Shown here: piece after piece, positions 10,270-20,101 of the stretch
How positions within the stretch are numbered: position 1 is the first letter of the stretch
Layout: each line of letters begins with the position of its first letter
Assembly: GCA_013306675.1 (NCBI GenBank)
Contig: JABLUY010000036.1
Span: 62,001 to 126,000, forward strand
Direction of reading: 5' to 3'
DNA: 64,000 nt
From: Thraustochytrium sp. TN22
Taxonomy: Eukaryota > Sar > Bigyra > Thraustochytrida > Thraustochytriidae
Notes under the pieces: generated by a model
Told to the model about the DNA's origin: nothing
The model's database searches: none
Seen by the model: only the letters and a program-made list of their open reading frames with translations
Program-made: the position numbers and the translations under genes

Positions 10270-10318
10270 GCACTTCTAGTCAAGAAGCAGAGTCCCAGGC
10301 GCACTCCGCGGGAGAACG

Positions 10319-10738
10319 ATGTCCAGGGCTGTGACTGCGCTCCTGCTCGTGGTGCTGTACGCCATCTGCTCTCTGAGCGTGGCGACGACCTCGGGCACCA
10401 CGTGCGATCCGATCGCGATGGGGGAGAGCTGTGCCGCTGAAGTGTCGGCCTGCGAGGAGGACGCCGATTGCTCGGCGGCGATCAGCACTACGACCACGGA
10501 CACGAGCCCGGACGTCCTCTCTGCTGCTTTCTCAAACGATTTGGCCCGCGCGTCGTATTGCTGCAGATGGAACTTTAACAACGGCGATTGCCAAGATGTC
10601 ATCACCGCCCAGATCAACACGTCTTCGAGCGATCTGAGTGCCTCCCTTGCCGTCGTCCAGGGCGAGTGCCCCGCCGGCACTATGCAGGTCGCCACACTGC
10701 TGGCGGTGCTCGGCCTCGTCGCCAACGCCCTGATGTAG
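10319..10738 (+). CDS. Small secreted eight-cysteine protein, copy 2
   Basis: 139 residues with a signal peptide (MSRAVTALLLVVLYAICSLS), a compact eight-cysteine domain and a hydrophobic tail after GECPAGTMQVATLL. The cysteine pattern is C-x8-C-x6-C-x5-C-x29-CC-x8-C-x25-C, matching the copies at 1317 and 14079. Between the last two cysteines is a Ser/Thr-rich stretch suited to O-glycosylation. The 3' end is very similar at DNA level to the copy at 14079, suggesting recent duplication or gene conversion. Likely extracellular or GPI-anchored; I recognise no named family. Confidence 0.8.
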   Translation: MSRAVTALLLVVLYAICSLSVATTSGTTCDPIAMGESCAAEVSACEEDADCSAAISTTTTDTSPDVLSAAFSNDLARASYCCRWNFNNGDCQDVITAQINTSSSDLSASLAVVQGECPAGTMQVATLLAVLGLVANALM

Positions 10739-13235
10739 TCAATGCACGGGTCTACCCAAGAATCTAGAGCCTGGTGCGGACCTCATTCTCCGCGCGGACC
10801 TGGCTGGCCGTAGCTCTGGCTGATTACAGCTTCATCGAGCAAGAAATTGCAAGCTCTCCCTCATTATGATCAAAGATTTTTCTTTACCGTACCAGGTACC
10901 AGTCGGAGGCGTTCCCCTCAGGCGTCACGACCACTCTTGCGGGAGTCTTCGCATCGTCAATGCTGCAACTGGTTGGCAGCTGTGTGCCGGGCGTGCAAGA
11001 GGGTTGCCTAAGCCTGGGTCAGCGACTGACTTGAGCATTTAGTTAGCAATTATCGAGGGACCGCGTGCGACAGGGTCAGAGGGCGGAAGATCAGCAAGAG
11101 CGACGCCTGGATGCCCGCCCCGTCGGAAGCCTCGTGTGATGCGCCCATCTCGGGCGATCTCGGGGCGATTCCGGGCGCGCGGCGAAAGTCTCAGCGACTC
11201 CCAGCTCGAACGCTCAAAACACTTCGCACGCTGCCGTCAATGCAACCCATGCATGATCGCGCAGCGCCACGAGCTGCCCCCAGCGCGGCTCTGCGCCAAC
11301 CAAGGCGCTCAGCCCTTTGTATCCCGTACAAAGGCCCTAGGCAGCATTACTGCCCAGGCATCGCAACCCTCAGTCTGGCGCCAAGCCTCCCAGCGGCATT
11401 GGCAGACTCGCAACTCCGGCTCGACCTGGCCTCCAGCTCTCGACCGCACCAACAACCTTTTTCACCCCGTTTCTCGCCCGGCCTCCTTGGCCGGCGCGGG
11501 GGCGGGGCTTCGTTGCGTCTCTAAGACCTGTCCATCTTTTAGCTTTCGACTGGATCAGTGCTTCTTCACTTGTTAGCAATGAAAAAAATCGGAAGTGAGG
11601 ACGTGCAGGGTGCTTCATTGATCGTCACAGTGCTGGGACGTTCTCTTGGTTGCTTCTTCCAACTGAACGGCCTCACTGACAGCCGACAGACAACCAACTG
11701 GAAGTCAAAGGATGAGCATGAATTGGCGGTGGCTATTTTGGAGGGGGGGGGGGTGCGAGAGGGGGGGGGCGACAGCGTGCGCGCGCGCCTGGGCAAGTGC
11801 GAGCTCGCACACCCTCCTCCCGTGGCTCCAAGAGTCCTGCCTAATCGCATGTGATCCTCGCACGTGGTCCTGCCAATCATCGCCGAGCCGGCCTCAGCCT
11901 GATTGGGCCTTGATTGGGCCTTTTATCTCCCATGCATTGCTGCAGCACTCGCAGCTACAGCGTTTGTTCCCCGGCGCTCAAGGCACGCTGCATGAGAGAA
12001 GAACACGCTCGTCGCAACCTCCTTTCCTGAGCGACGAAATGTGCGCGCAGCAGTCAGCCACCGGCAGCCACCGGCCCACCGCAAGCGACGCGGCCGCGCT
12101 CCAGTTCAGAACCCATCCGGGCCAGCTTGCACGCGCTTGCTGCACGTGGCGTCCACCTCCGCGGCTCGGAGCCAACGCACACTGGCTCGCGCTGGCCATG
12201 ATTCCTGGTGCTCCAGCGCGCTCGCCCTTCCCGGGTGCCGCGTTCGAGCTCGCCTGGCCCCGCTCCGCGTGCGTGTCCTCTGCGATTCACTGTCCGAGCT
12301 CGCTTGCCCGGCCCCAGGCGCCCCCAGTCTTGAAGACGTCTTGAAGGCGGTCATCCGTTCCCATGCGGCCGGGGCACCCGGGGAGCACCCGTTGCGTAGC
12401 GCTCAAACTGGATCGTGGAAGCTCAGGCTGTCCGAGTCACGGCGCGGTCGGCGGTCGGGGCCGCCGCCGCCTCGCGTCGCGAGCACGAAACTTGCGTGAG
12501 ACTGACGAGCCTCGCTCGAGCCTGAGGTAGCGAGCACATGGCCAAGGCCGGTGGGTGATCGACGGCTTGCGCGCCGACAGTGACCAGCTTGAGGAGGCGG
12601 GCATGCGCGGAAGGGGGCTACTAGTAGTACTAGGCTAGAGCCAGAAGTGAGAAGGCCGAGCGACTCGGAGGCGTTTGGCGCCCAGCTCCAATTGGGTTCC
12701 GCTTGCAAAGCCTGGACTCCTGAAGCCGGAAGTGCGAGGACCGGTCCGGCCGTGGTTGGCACGGACATGGATGAAGAGGGTGCTACGCACAACAGTGAAG
12801 TGGCCAAGGCCTGTAGTAAAACTACTTGTACGCACGGCTGGCTGCAGGAAGGGTGAGCGATGCACAAGCAAGGCCACGCGCGCACCCAGCGAGTGATCGG
12901 TCCGAAACGGGGTTGGCCGCTGGCCAAGGCGTCCGGGACACGCTCCTTGAGACGGTCGCCGTTATGCTTCAAGAGGCGCGACGGCGGACGCTGATTGTGT
13001 CGGCTCTCAAGAATGCTGGTCGGCCGAGGCGCGGCGCTAGGCCCACGGGCTCGCCTCGCGCAAGCACGGAAGCGCGAGGCACGCAGCCACACGTTTATTT
13101 GGCTCCTAAGTAGTGACTGCGTAAGGCCGTCGTGCACAGCTTCTTCTTGCGACAAAAGCCCACTGGCAGCGCTAGCTAGCTAGGAGAGGAAGCCGGATTC
13201 TCGACGCACGCGCAAGAACAGCTCAAGAACTCCTT

Positions 13236-13741
13236 CTTCGCCTCGCGAATGCTCGAACGTCTAAGGCACGCGTCCACGCGTCAAATTGGCCGACAACTAG
13301 CGCAAGGCCGCTGCGCAAACCTGCTCGAGGCACGAGTCGTCAAACCTTCTGCGCTGGCTAGCCAGCTGGAGCAGCGAGGTCCAGCTGGCCGAGGAGTAGC
13401 TCAAGATCCAGGTGTTCGCCCTCCGCAAGATCCGAGTGTTCGCCTCGCGCATGCTCGGACGCTTGGGGCACGCGACCGCGCGCCGAGGACTGACGCAAGA
13501 CCAATGTGTATAGCTCGCTTGACTCGAGGCATTGAGGCCTGCGCTTGAAGGAACGGAGCGTTGTCTGTGCTGGTCGGAGCTGCCACGTGCAGCTTGCCGA
13601 GTTGCAGCGTAAGATCTCCGTGCCTGCCTCGCGCATGCTCGGTCGATCGAGGCACGCGGCCCTGCGTCCAATCAGCCAAGGATTAGCGCAAGGCCGCACT
13701 GCAGTGCAAAGCCTGCTCGAGACGTACGAAGACCGCACTGG
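13236..13741. repeat. Diverged local repeat family
   Basis: Three segments beginning with CCTCGCG(A/C)ATGCTCG lie at about 13236, 13445 and 13627. The first and third are alignable for over 100 bases, sharing TTAGCGCAAGGCCGC-type text, CCTGCTCGAG and a final CTGCGCTGG/CGCACTGG, with many substitutions. The middle copy is shorter. None has a convincing reading frame. The origin (old satellite or decayed gene duplicates) cannot be told. Confidence 0.55.
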
Positions 13742-13983
13742 GAGAGGAACCAAATCATCTGCGCTGGACGGCGCTGGATCGCGCTGCCAGTGGGTGTCGT
13801 TGGGACACATCTCAAGATTGCCATGTCGAGGTCTGTCTTTCCCGGAACGCAGCAAGCTTGACGAACGCGCGAAATGCTGGTCTCTGCTCGACCGTACGCA
13901 GGCCCTAGGTTTAGCGTGCACAGCACGATGATTGGCGCACAGGATCATGAGGAGGAGCACACGCGTGGTCGGGGCAGCAGCTC

Positions 13984-14005
13984 CAGCAAACCTGAAATCA
14001 AGAGC
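13984..14005 (+). promoter_or_regulatory. Upstream element shared with copy 2
   Basis: CAGCAAACCTGAAATCAAGA, then GC, matches the element at 10247-10269 apart from two small differences. It lies about 74 bases before the ATG at 14079. The sequence shows only the similarity; a promoter or leader role is inference. Confidence 0.45.
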
Positions 14006-14078
14006 CCTCAAAAGAAAAAGCCACACGAGAAGCGAGAGCAAACAGAGAGCAAGCAGACCAATTCTCTGCAAGGAAAAG

Positions 14079-14507
14079 ATGATGGCCAAGGCTATGACCG
14101 CGCTCCTGGTGCTGTGCGCCTACTTCTCCTCGAGCATGGCGATGCCCTTGCTTGCGGACATGGCCAAGGACGCGGCCTTGTGCAACCTGACTGCGATGAG
14201 CCTCGCCTGCGGCGCTGAGTTTTCGGCCTGCGAAAACGATCCGGACTGCGCCAACATGGTCTTCACGGACAACTCCAACCCGGACACCGTTTCTACTGCC
14301 TTCACGAACGATCTCGCCAGCGCGTACTACTGCTGCATTTGGACTTTCAGCGATGACTGCCAGGACTTTATGGGCGCCTCGCTCGCAGCGTCGTCGAACG
14401 ATCCCGATGCCTCGCTCGCCGTCGTCCAGGGCGAGTGCCCCGCTGGCACGATTCAGGTGGCAACCTTCATCGCGATGCTCGGCCTCGCCATCAACTCCCT
14501 CCTCTAG
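14079..14507 (+). CDS. Small secreted eight-cysteine protein, copy 3
   Basis: 142 residues from the ATG at 14079. The frame is open back to 13932, but the extra residues are basic and would bury the signal peptide MMAKAMTALLVLCAYFSSS, so the internal ATG was chosen. The mature domain has the family pattern C-x8-C-x6-C-x5-C-x27-CC-x7-C-x25-C and the closing motif GECPAGTIQVATFI with a hydrophobic tail. It shares SLAVVQGECPAG with copy 2, with close DNA identity there. Probably cell-surface or secreted. Biological role unknown. Confidence 0.8.
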   Translation: MMAKAMTALLVLCAYFSSSMAMPLLADMAKDAALCNLTAMSLACGAEFSACENDPDCANMVFTDNSNPDTVSTAFTNDLASAYYCCIWTFSDDCQDFMGASLAASSNDPDASLAVVQGECPAGTIQVATFIAMLGLAINSLL

Positions 14508-15486
14508 ATGCGCAAGCAAGACAACGAGCGCAGCTTCGCCTCACGTTGTTCTGCCTGGCCTCGCGCCGCGCTTGGCCTCGCGTCTCGCTTCCATCTCGCG
14601 TGACCTCGTTTCCGAGCCTAAATAAGCAATGCTTTTCACGTCTACAACATCGCAAATTGAACCATCGATTCGCTGGACACAGCCGCGAGCTCCGCACTGC
14701 AAGACCGTAAGCCTTGAGCCCCTTGCTCTCGTGCAAACGTTGCGACGCAACTGGACTGCCTATTGCTTTGCATAGCTCAGGCTGTAATTCGGGAGACATG
14801 AAGCGATGCAGCCCGTGCGCACTGGAGCGAGATTTGGCAACCTTGCAGCAGTTCAGAGGTATCTTCGTCCCTTCTCGCGCTGCAGCAATCACACCACCTA
14901 CCCTTCGCTTCGACGCAGGCCCACTTTTCGCATTGCGTTTCCTCGTCCTCGCGCTCGCTGAACCAGCAAGGCCCCTTTTCGCCCGGCCCTGACAGTGAGG
15001 CGCCCGCAGCATGCGGGCGGCCTAGCACCCCTCCTCGCGGGCGCGGGCGAAGCCCCCAACCGGCGCCGCCGGCAGCCGGTTCATGCTGCCGCAGAAGTTG
15101 GTCACCACCGTCCCGGCGCAGAAGTTGGTCGTCGTCCCGTTGCAAGAAGAAGTCCATCACAATGGCATCGTCCCGCTGAAGCCTTTTCGTCTCACGACAT
15201 GAGCACCGCCGCAGCAGCCTCCGTCCAGAAGCCCGCGCAAGAGGTCCTCGACGCCGGAGATGGCCGTGCAGTGCAGCAGCGCCGCGGCCGGCAGCCGAGG
15301 CCGTGGCGCGCCGCCGAGACGCGGCCGGGCGCGCTCGGCTCGCGCGACGACGCGCGCCCCGCCCCGGCGCCGCTCTGGCCGGCAGGCGTGACCCCGCCGG
15401 CAGTCCCGGCGGCACCAGGGCGACCGACTCCTGCGCCCAGACTCCAGAGCGGCGCCGCGCCGCGCAGAGGCGCAACGCGCGCGGGC
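14508..15486. other. Upstream region of the sulfotransferase-like gene
   Basis: No independent gene is seen. The frame of the next gene is open back to about 14995, and an alternative ATG at 15199 would add 96 residues, but the sequence there is unlike the rest of the protein. A 12-base CAGAAGTTGGTC repeat occurs at 15091 and 15119. The first few hundred bases are the 3' flank of copy 3. Confidence 0.5.
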
Positions 15487-17511
15487 ATGGCGCGGCGCGG
15501 CGGCGCGCGGCGCTGGGCGGCGGCGGCGGCGGGCGCGCTGGCCCTGCTGGCCGCGACGACCGTGGCGGCGGCGGCGGCGGCGGCGGTCGCTGGCTTGGAT
15601 GTGGATGTGGATGTGAATGGCGGCGAGCATGGCGCAACGGCGACCCGCGTGGACGCGGCGCGCGCGTACCGCGAGCAGGGAGGTCCGATGGTGACGGTGC
15701 TGACCGGGTCGCACGCGACGAACGCGAGCGTGACGCTGGAGCACGCGTCGCAGTCGCCGGCGTGCCAGGAGCTCAACGACGCGGTGCGACTGCTCTGGAC
15801 GCAGTTCAGCGACGGGACGCACTACGTCAAGGCCAAGGCGGCGCTGGAGAAGGCGCTGCACAAACTGGCGCCAACGGACCGCTGCACGCTGGCCTCCACG
15901 TCCAGGGGCTACCTGTACACTTTCCCGATGGCAACCAAGCCGTCGCAGCGCTGCTCGCTGCAGGTGGCGCGCGAGCTGGCGAACGGGAGCTACCGGATGG
16001 GCCCGGCAGGCGAGCCTTGGACGCGCATCACGGTGCCGTGGATGCTGCTGCGGCCGGACCTCAAGACGCTCGAAGACATGTGTCGCGCTGCGGACGTGCG
16101 GCTCCGGTACCTGGTGACGATCGGCCACGACGCGGAGACGGCGGCCTTTGCGACCGAGGGCTGCCCGCGCATCAACACGATCCTGGAGAAACGCGACATT
16201 TACAAGGAGCTGCTGCTGCTCGTGGCCATTAGCGACATGAGCTACCAGCTGGGCAAGCTCGAGTACGCTGAGGTCATCATCTCGGAGTGCCAAGCCACCT
16301 CGCGCATCAAGCGGCTGCTGAGCCCGGACAGCGGCGAGGTCTCGGAAACGGGTCCGTCCAAGATCCGCGCCAAGTTCATCAGCAACTCCAACGGCTCGGA
16401 TCCCGCGCTCAAGTGCTTTCGCAGCCCCAGAGGTGACCGCCTCGAGGAGATCAGGACCTCGCACGTTCCTTCGATTCTGGCCAACGAGCTCTTCGTGGGC
16501 CACGTGCTGGAGAAGAAGGTCTTCGCGGACGGGCCGAGCACGAGCAACGCTACCAAGGTCCCGACCGTCGTCTTCGTCGCCGGCGTAGAGGGCAGCGGCC
16601 ACCACATGACGGCAGAGCTTGGCAAGAAGCACGCGCGCCGAGACCTGTACGAGGCTTTCAGCCAGTATGTCGCGGACAGCCGCTGGCACGATGAGAGCCT
16701 CAAAGAGCACGTGGGCGCGCGGGAGCGCCTCGTGGAGAAGCTGCGCGAGCTGCACAGCGAACGCAACGAGGACGGCTCCAATCTATTTTTCCTCAACACC
16801 GTGTACGTGGACGGCCCCGTGTCCATGTACAGCTTCCCGTGGGGCGGCCCGCGGTGTTTTACGAAGCGCTTCGCGCGCGTCGTGTGTACGCTGGACCTCT
16901 TCGAGCTGGCTCGCATTGGGGAGGAGGCCGGCGTCGACATGCGCTACGTCGTGCTGCGCCGCTCGCTTGGCGCCGCCATCGTCTCGTCCAGCATCAACCG
17001 CAACTTTGGCAGCGTGGTGAGCCAGGCCAGGAGTCTGGGCCAGTCCTGGAGCCTGCTGCGCTCGTCGCTGCGCTCGTTGGACGACGCCTTCGTGGAGACC
17101 TTTCAGTACGAGGACCTCGTGGGCCAGCCCTGGGCGGTCTCGGAACGCTTCATGCGACACCTCAACATTGACCCCAAGTCCGAGCTCGGCACCCACATCA
17201 ACACCACATTGGAGGCCTCACACGTGGAGTTTGGCAAGAAAAACACAGAGAGCTGGAAGACCAAGCTCTCCGACAATCAGTGGACGCTCATCGCCGATCT
17301 GCTCTACTTCCCGCCTGAACTCGTCAAGGAGTTCAACACGGCCAGCGCCATCATGGCTCGTGCGGGCCGTGCCGCGCGCGTCGCCGCAGAGGTTTCTGCC
17401 ACCAAAAAGGGTCTCCCCGTGGACGAGATCACCAAGCTCGGCCAGGCCGCGGCCAATGCCGCCGTCGCCAAGGCCAAGGCAGAGCTCGTTGCCCAGGGCG
17501 TTCTGACCTGA
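15487..17511 (+). CDS. Putative Golgi sulfotransferase-like type II membrane protein
   Basis: About 674 residues. The start ATG at 15487 gives a short basic N-terminus followed by an Ala/Leu-rich hydrophobic segment (residues about 10-35), a typical signal anchor; an in-frame ATG at 15199 is less likely. The C-terminal half resembles PAPS-dependent sulfotransferases. VVFVAGVEGSGHHMTAEL near residue 360 fits the 5'-phosphosulfate-binding loop, and RYVVLRRSLGAAIVSSSINR near residue 490 fits the 3'-phosphate motif with its Arg and Ser. FQYEDLVGQPW follows. Several NxS/T sites suggest glycosylation in the secretory pathway. The N-terminal half (residues 70-320) has conserved-looking cysteines but no domain I can name. 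Acceptor substrate unknown. Confidence 0.65.
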   Translation: MARRGGARRWAAAAAGALALLAATTVAAAAAAAVAGLDVDVDVNGGEHGATATRVDAARAYREQGGPMVTVLTGSHATNASVTLEHASQSPACQELNDAVRLLWTQFSDGTHYVKAKAALEKALHKLAPTDRCTLASTSRGYLYTFPMATKPSQRCSLQVARELANGSYRMGPAGEPWTRITVPWMLLRPDLKTLEDMCRAADVRLRYLVTIGHDAETAAFATEGCPRINTILEKRDIYKELLLLVAISDMSYQLGKLEYAEVIISECQATSRIKRLLSPDSGEVSETGPSKIRAKFISNSNGSDPALKCFRSPRGDRLEEIRTSHVPSILANELFVGHVLEKKVFADGPSTSNATKVPTVVFVAGVEGSGHHMTAELGKKHARRDLYEAFSQYVADSRWHDESLKEHVGARERLVEKLRELHSERNEDGSNLFFLNTVYVDGPVSMYSFPWGGPRCFTKRFARVVCTLDLFELARIGEEAGVDMRYVVLRRSLGAAIVSSSINRNFGSVVSQARSLGQSWSLLRSSLRSLDDAFVETFQYEDLVGQPWAVSERFMRHLNIDPKSELGTHINTTLEASHVEFGKKNTESWKTKLSDNQWTLIADLLYFPPELVKEFNTASAIMARAGRAARVAAEVSATKKGLPVDEITKLGQAAANAAVAKAKAELVAQGVLT

Positions 17512-17659
17512 CTTTACTCTTCTACAAACCGCCTGACTGACAACGTGTGAAAAAGGGCTTCTTCAGAAAGTAGTTGGAAGTACACTCGCTCGCTGTGCTT
17601 GACTTCGCGACGTCACAACTGAGCATGTCCTCAACATCATCGCTCGCGAAAAGCGCATC

Positions 17660-18184
17660 TCACGCCGGCGGCGCCGGCGGAGGAGACACCGCCGCGGGCG
17701 GCGTGCTCGTGCGCAGCGCGGCGCCCTCGAGCAGCTCGCGCAACCACGGCGGCCAGTAGTCGCCGACCCGTTTCGCCGCCGCGGCATCCGAGCCAGCGAC
17801 CTTGGCCAGCTCGTCCTCGTAGTACTTTGCAAAGGGTGTCTGCTTGGGCGGCACCAGGCGGAAGCGCTCGTTCTCGATAATGTGCTCAGCCTCCCGGGTG
17901 ACACGGCGCAGCTTGGTATAGTACGCCATGTCGGCCTGGTACGCCATGCCGATGGGCAGCACCACGAGCGGCACCGCCAGGGGCCGGGGCAAGCTGCCCA
18001 GACGCACGGTCGCCAGCGCGCCCAGCGTGGCCAGCCCGCTCCAGAAGCCGGCCAGCCACTGCAGCAAGTCGCGTTGGCGCGCCATGTTCACCGCCATTTG
18101 CGTCTCGCGCTGCGCCGCCATCATCTGCAGTCCCATCTCGCGCACCTGCTGCGCCTTTTGCTCCATGCCCAGCACGCCTCCCAT
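17660..18184 (-). CDS. PLGRKT: Plasminogen receptor (KT)-like mitochondrial/membrane protein
   Basis: About 174 residues from MGGVLGMEQ. The block QQVREMGLQMMAAQRETQMA, the following MARQRDLLQWL, the two hydrophobic segments, and the YQADMAYYTKLRR and EAEHIIENER motifs match the Plg-R(KT) family (human C9orf46). Upstream on the minus strand is a strong acceptor: CCTAAC, then TTACGCAG, before position 18227. This suggests an intron in the leader or an upstream coding exon I could not place, so the start is somewhat uncertain. The C-terminus is a Pro/Ala-rich extension without the terminal lysine that gives the mammalian protein its name, so plasminogen binding is not expected. It is head-to-head with the PUB gene at 18975. 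Confidence 0.7.
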   Translation of the reverse strand: MGGVLGMEQKAQQVREMGLQMMAAQRETQMAVNMARQRDLLQWLAGFWSGLATLGALATVRLGSLPRPLAVPLVVLPIGMAYQADMAYYTKLRRVTREAEHIIENERFRLVPPKQTPFAKYYEDELAKVAGSDAAAAKRVGDYWPPWLRELLEGAALRTSTPPAAVSPPPAPPA

Positions 18185-18974
18185 GTTTGCTGCCAGGCGC
18201 TCGTACGCGCCGACCTCCTCCAACAGCCTGCGTAAGTTAGGATATTTCCGTGCCGCGCCGGCCGCGTCGTCCGGCCGCCCGTGCCGCCGCGCGGCAGCAG
18301 GCAGGAGTGCGGGCCGGCCAACGAACGGCCGTGCGTGCGGGCACGCGTGCGGGAGCCGAGCCCTCGCTCTGCTCGCCACAAGCTCGCGCGGCTCGGGCTG
18401 GATGGAGGTCTGCCAGCTCCACCGCCGGTTGCCTGCCACCTGCTGCACCAAGTCGAGCTGAGGTGGTGCCACGTTGAACAAGGGAATTTCGCTGGAAATG
18501 GGTTGCGCAGCGTCGTGCATCAAAGCAGCGCAAGCAATGCAAGTGCTTGTGCAAGCAAGGCGGCGAGGGCGCACTGCACGCGGCCCTGGCCCGCTCGGCG
18601 TACAGGAACGTCCACGCGCGTGCGGCGTGCTGCGGTGCCATCACCAATGGTGACGGCTTGGTGCCTGATTCTGTGGAGGTGACTGCGACTGCGGAGCAGC
18701 GCGCGTCTGGCGAGACCGTGAACGGCGTGAGGACTTGGCAGGACTTGGAGCGTCTCGCAGGTTCCCACTGCGGGCACAATCGCGCACAATCTGCTCAGAC
18801 TGCGGTCTGTGAAGACGCTCCCGCGTCGATCGGCCCGGGCACGGCGGAGGCGGCGGGGCCCGCGCTGCGAGCAAACCTGCAACGAGGCTGAGAGCGACGA
18901 GACCGAGAGCTGGAGCCTGCGGCAGCGAGAGCAAAGCAAAGGCAGTCCGTGCTCCGACGTCAAAGCGCGGCAGC
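18185..18974. promoter_or_regulatory. Shared 5' region of PLGRKT-like and PUB genes
   Basis: The 790 bases separate two divergent start codons. They contain the acceptor and branch site of the PLGRKT-like gene (18228-18240) and so probably its 5' exon, perhaps including the minus-strand ATG at about 18517. I could not find a phase-compatible donor. No other gene is supported. Confidence 0.4.
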
Positions 18975-19541
18975 ATGGCGTCGTCGACATGCAACGAGGA
19001 CGTGTACGCAGCGAGCATTCACAATGCGTGGGACGTGCTGGCGGTCCGCGCGTCCTTGCCGCAGCGCCGGCCTGGCAAGCGAAAGGCGCCAGAGCGAGAG
19101 GAAGAGCGAGCGCGGGAGCGAGTGCGAGAGGGAGCGCAAGAGCAAGCACAAGAGCGAGGCCGAGGCCAGAGCAAAAAGCGGAGAGCGAGCGTAGGCATGA
19201 TGACTGCAACGCTACGAAGCGCACTGGCCGACCTCGAGACCTCTGCCACCATCGACAGGAACGCCACGCGGATGGCGCTGCAACGCCTCGTCAAAATAAT
19301 TCGCAACGCAGCAGACCCCACAGACCCCCGACACAGGCGCCTGCGACTTGGCAACCAGGTCGTGCGCTCCACCCTAGATCATGCGCAAGGTGCACCCACC
19401 ATCATCCTCATGGCGTCCGGCTTCGAACTCGCAGTCGACTCCACGATGCTCTACTTGCCCTCCGCACAAAGCGAGCGTTTCCCTGACCGATGCGACTCTA
19501 TCTGTTCCGCGCTCGATAAGCTTTTAGGCCAACTTTCCTAA
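18975..19541 (+). CDS. PUB-domain protein 1
   Basis: 188 residues. The C-terminal 115 residues form a PUB-like domain: LQRLVKIIRNAADPTDPRHR, then RLRLGNQVVRST and a segment matching the 'LL..GF' strand (IILMASGFEL), ending in a helix with LDKLLGQL. PUB domains bind the C-terminal tail of the AAA ATPase p97/VCP. The N-terminal 70 residues are Arg/Glu-rich with a possible nuclear signal (KKRRA). The same kind of domain closes the gene at 20102-21428, so the two look like tandem duplicates that diverged in their N-termini. An internal MM near residue 75 could also be a start. Confidence 0.65.
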   Translation: MASSTCNEDVYAASIHNAWDVLAVRASLPQRRPGKRKAPEREEERARERVREGAQEQAQERGRGQSKKRRASVGMMTATLRSALADLETSATIDRNATRMALQRLVKIIRNAADPTDPRHRRLRLGNQVVRSTLDHAQGAPTIILMASGFELAVDSTMLYLPSAQSERFPDRCDSICSALDKLLGQLS

Positions 19542-20101
19542 CTGTGATTGAGCACGTTGTGTGGCCTCGCCAGCACGGCGCTGCGTGTCGGCGCGGCGCA
19601 GTGCAATGCATCGTGCATCGCAAGTTGTTGTTGTTCGCCCCCTTGGAGCTTCCTCGCTGGCTGCGAGAGCGCACAGGAAATCTTGAAGAGCGAAGGCATT
19701 GCAAGGCAGACCCCGTTCGGCGCCGCGTAACGCATTGCAAGGCAGACCCCGTTCAACTTCGGCGCCGCGCAACGCACCGGTAGTTGTTGTTCGTTCCCTT
19801 CGAGCAAATCTGCTCTTGGCGGACCTGGACCTGGACCTGCTTGCCTGCCTGCCTGTCTGCCTTGCTGCGAGAGCGTGGAGGAAAACCTGAAGAGCGAGAG
19901 CGAGAGCGAGAGCGAGAAGAGCAGGCGCGACGCACCGACGATTTGGTGGACCTGGCGCTTGCCTGCGCTTGCATGCCTGCCTGCCTGTTTGGATGCAGGA
20001 GAACTTGAAGAGCGAGACGAAGAGGCACTGCGCCACTGCAAGGCAGACCCGGTTCGTCGTGGACGAGGACTCCGACGAGCCGCGCGGCGCGGCGCGAGAC
20101 C
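19542..20101. repeat. Imperfect repeats before the second PUB gene
   Basis: There is no gene, but related segments recur. (A)AGTTGTTGTTCG occurs at about 19623 and 19784; GA(A/G)...CTTGAAGAGCGA or CCTGAAGAGCGA near 19682, 19885 and 20002; and TGCAAGGCAGACCC at about 19699, 19737 and 20037. The pattern suggests three diverged copies of a 150-190 base unit, interleaved with GAGAGC and GCCTGCCTGCCT simple repeats. The right end is the leader of the gene starting at 20102. Confidence 0.55.

Larger units (their letters stand above)
9382..10318. other. Repeat-bearing intergenic region
   Basis: There is no gene between paralogue B and the second secreted-protein copy. It contains the 113-base tandem duplication listed separately. 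It also has short repeats: GTCAAACTTGATCG(G/A)TTCGA twice at about 9992-10031, then GACTCGGATC repeats to about 10090. The last 120 bases should include the promoter and leader of the gene at 10319. Confidence 0.6.
10739..14078. other. 3.3-kb gene-poor region
   Basis: No supported gene. Open frames on both strands are short, start mostly at non-ATG codons and show no motifs. It holds a G-run near 11743-11769, a repeated GATTGGGCCTT at about 11902-11920, and the diverged repeat family at 13236-13741. Right-hand coding of copy 3 begins at 14079. A multi-exon gene with short exons could be missed here. Confidence 0.5.

Noticed and set aside
14777-16755. Long minus-strand frames opposite the sulfotransferase-like gene
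   Set aside because: Arg/Pro/Ala-rich shadow frames of a plus-strand gene with signal anchor and sulfotransferase motifs.
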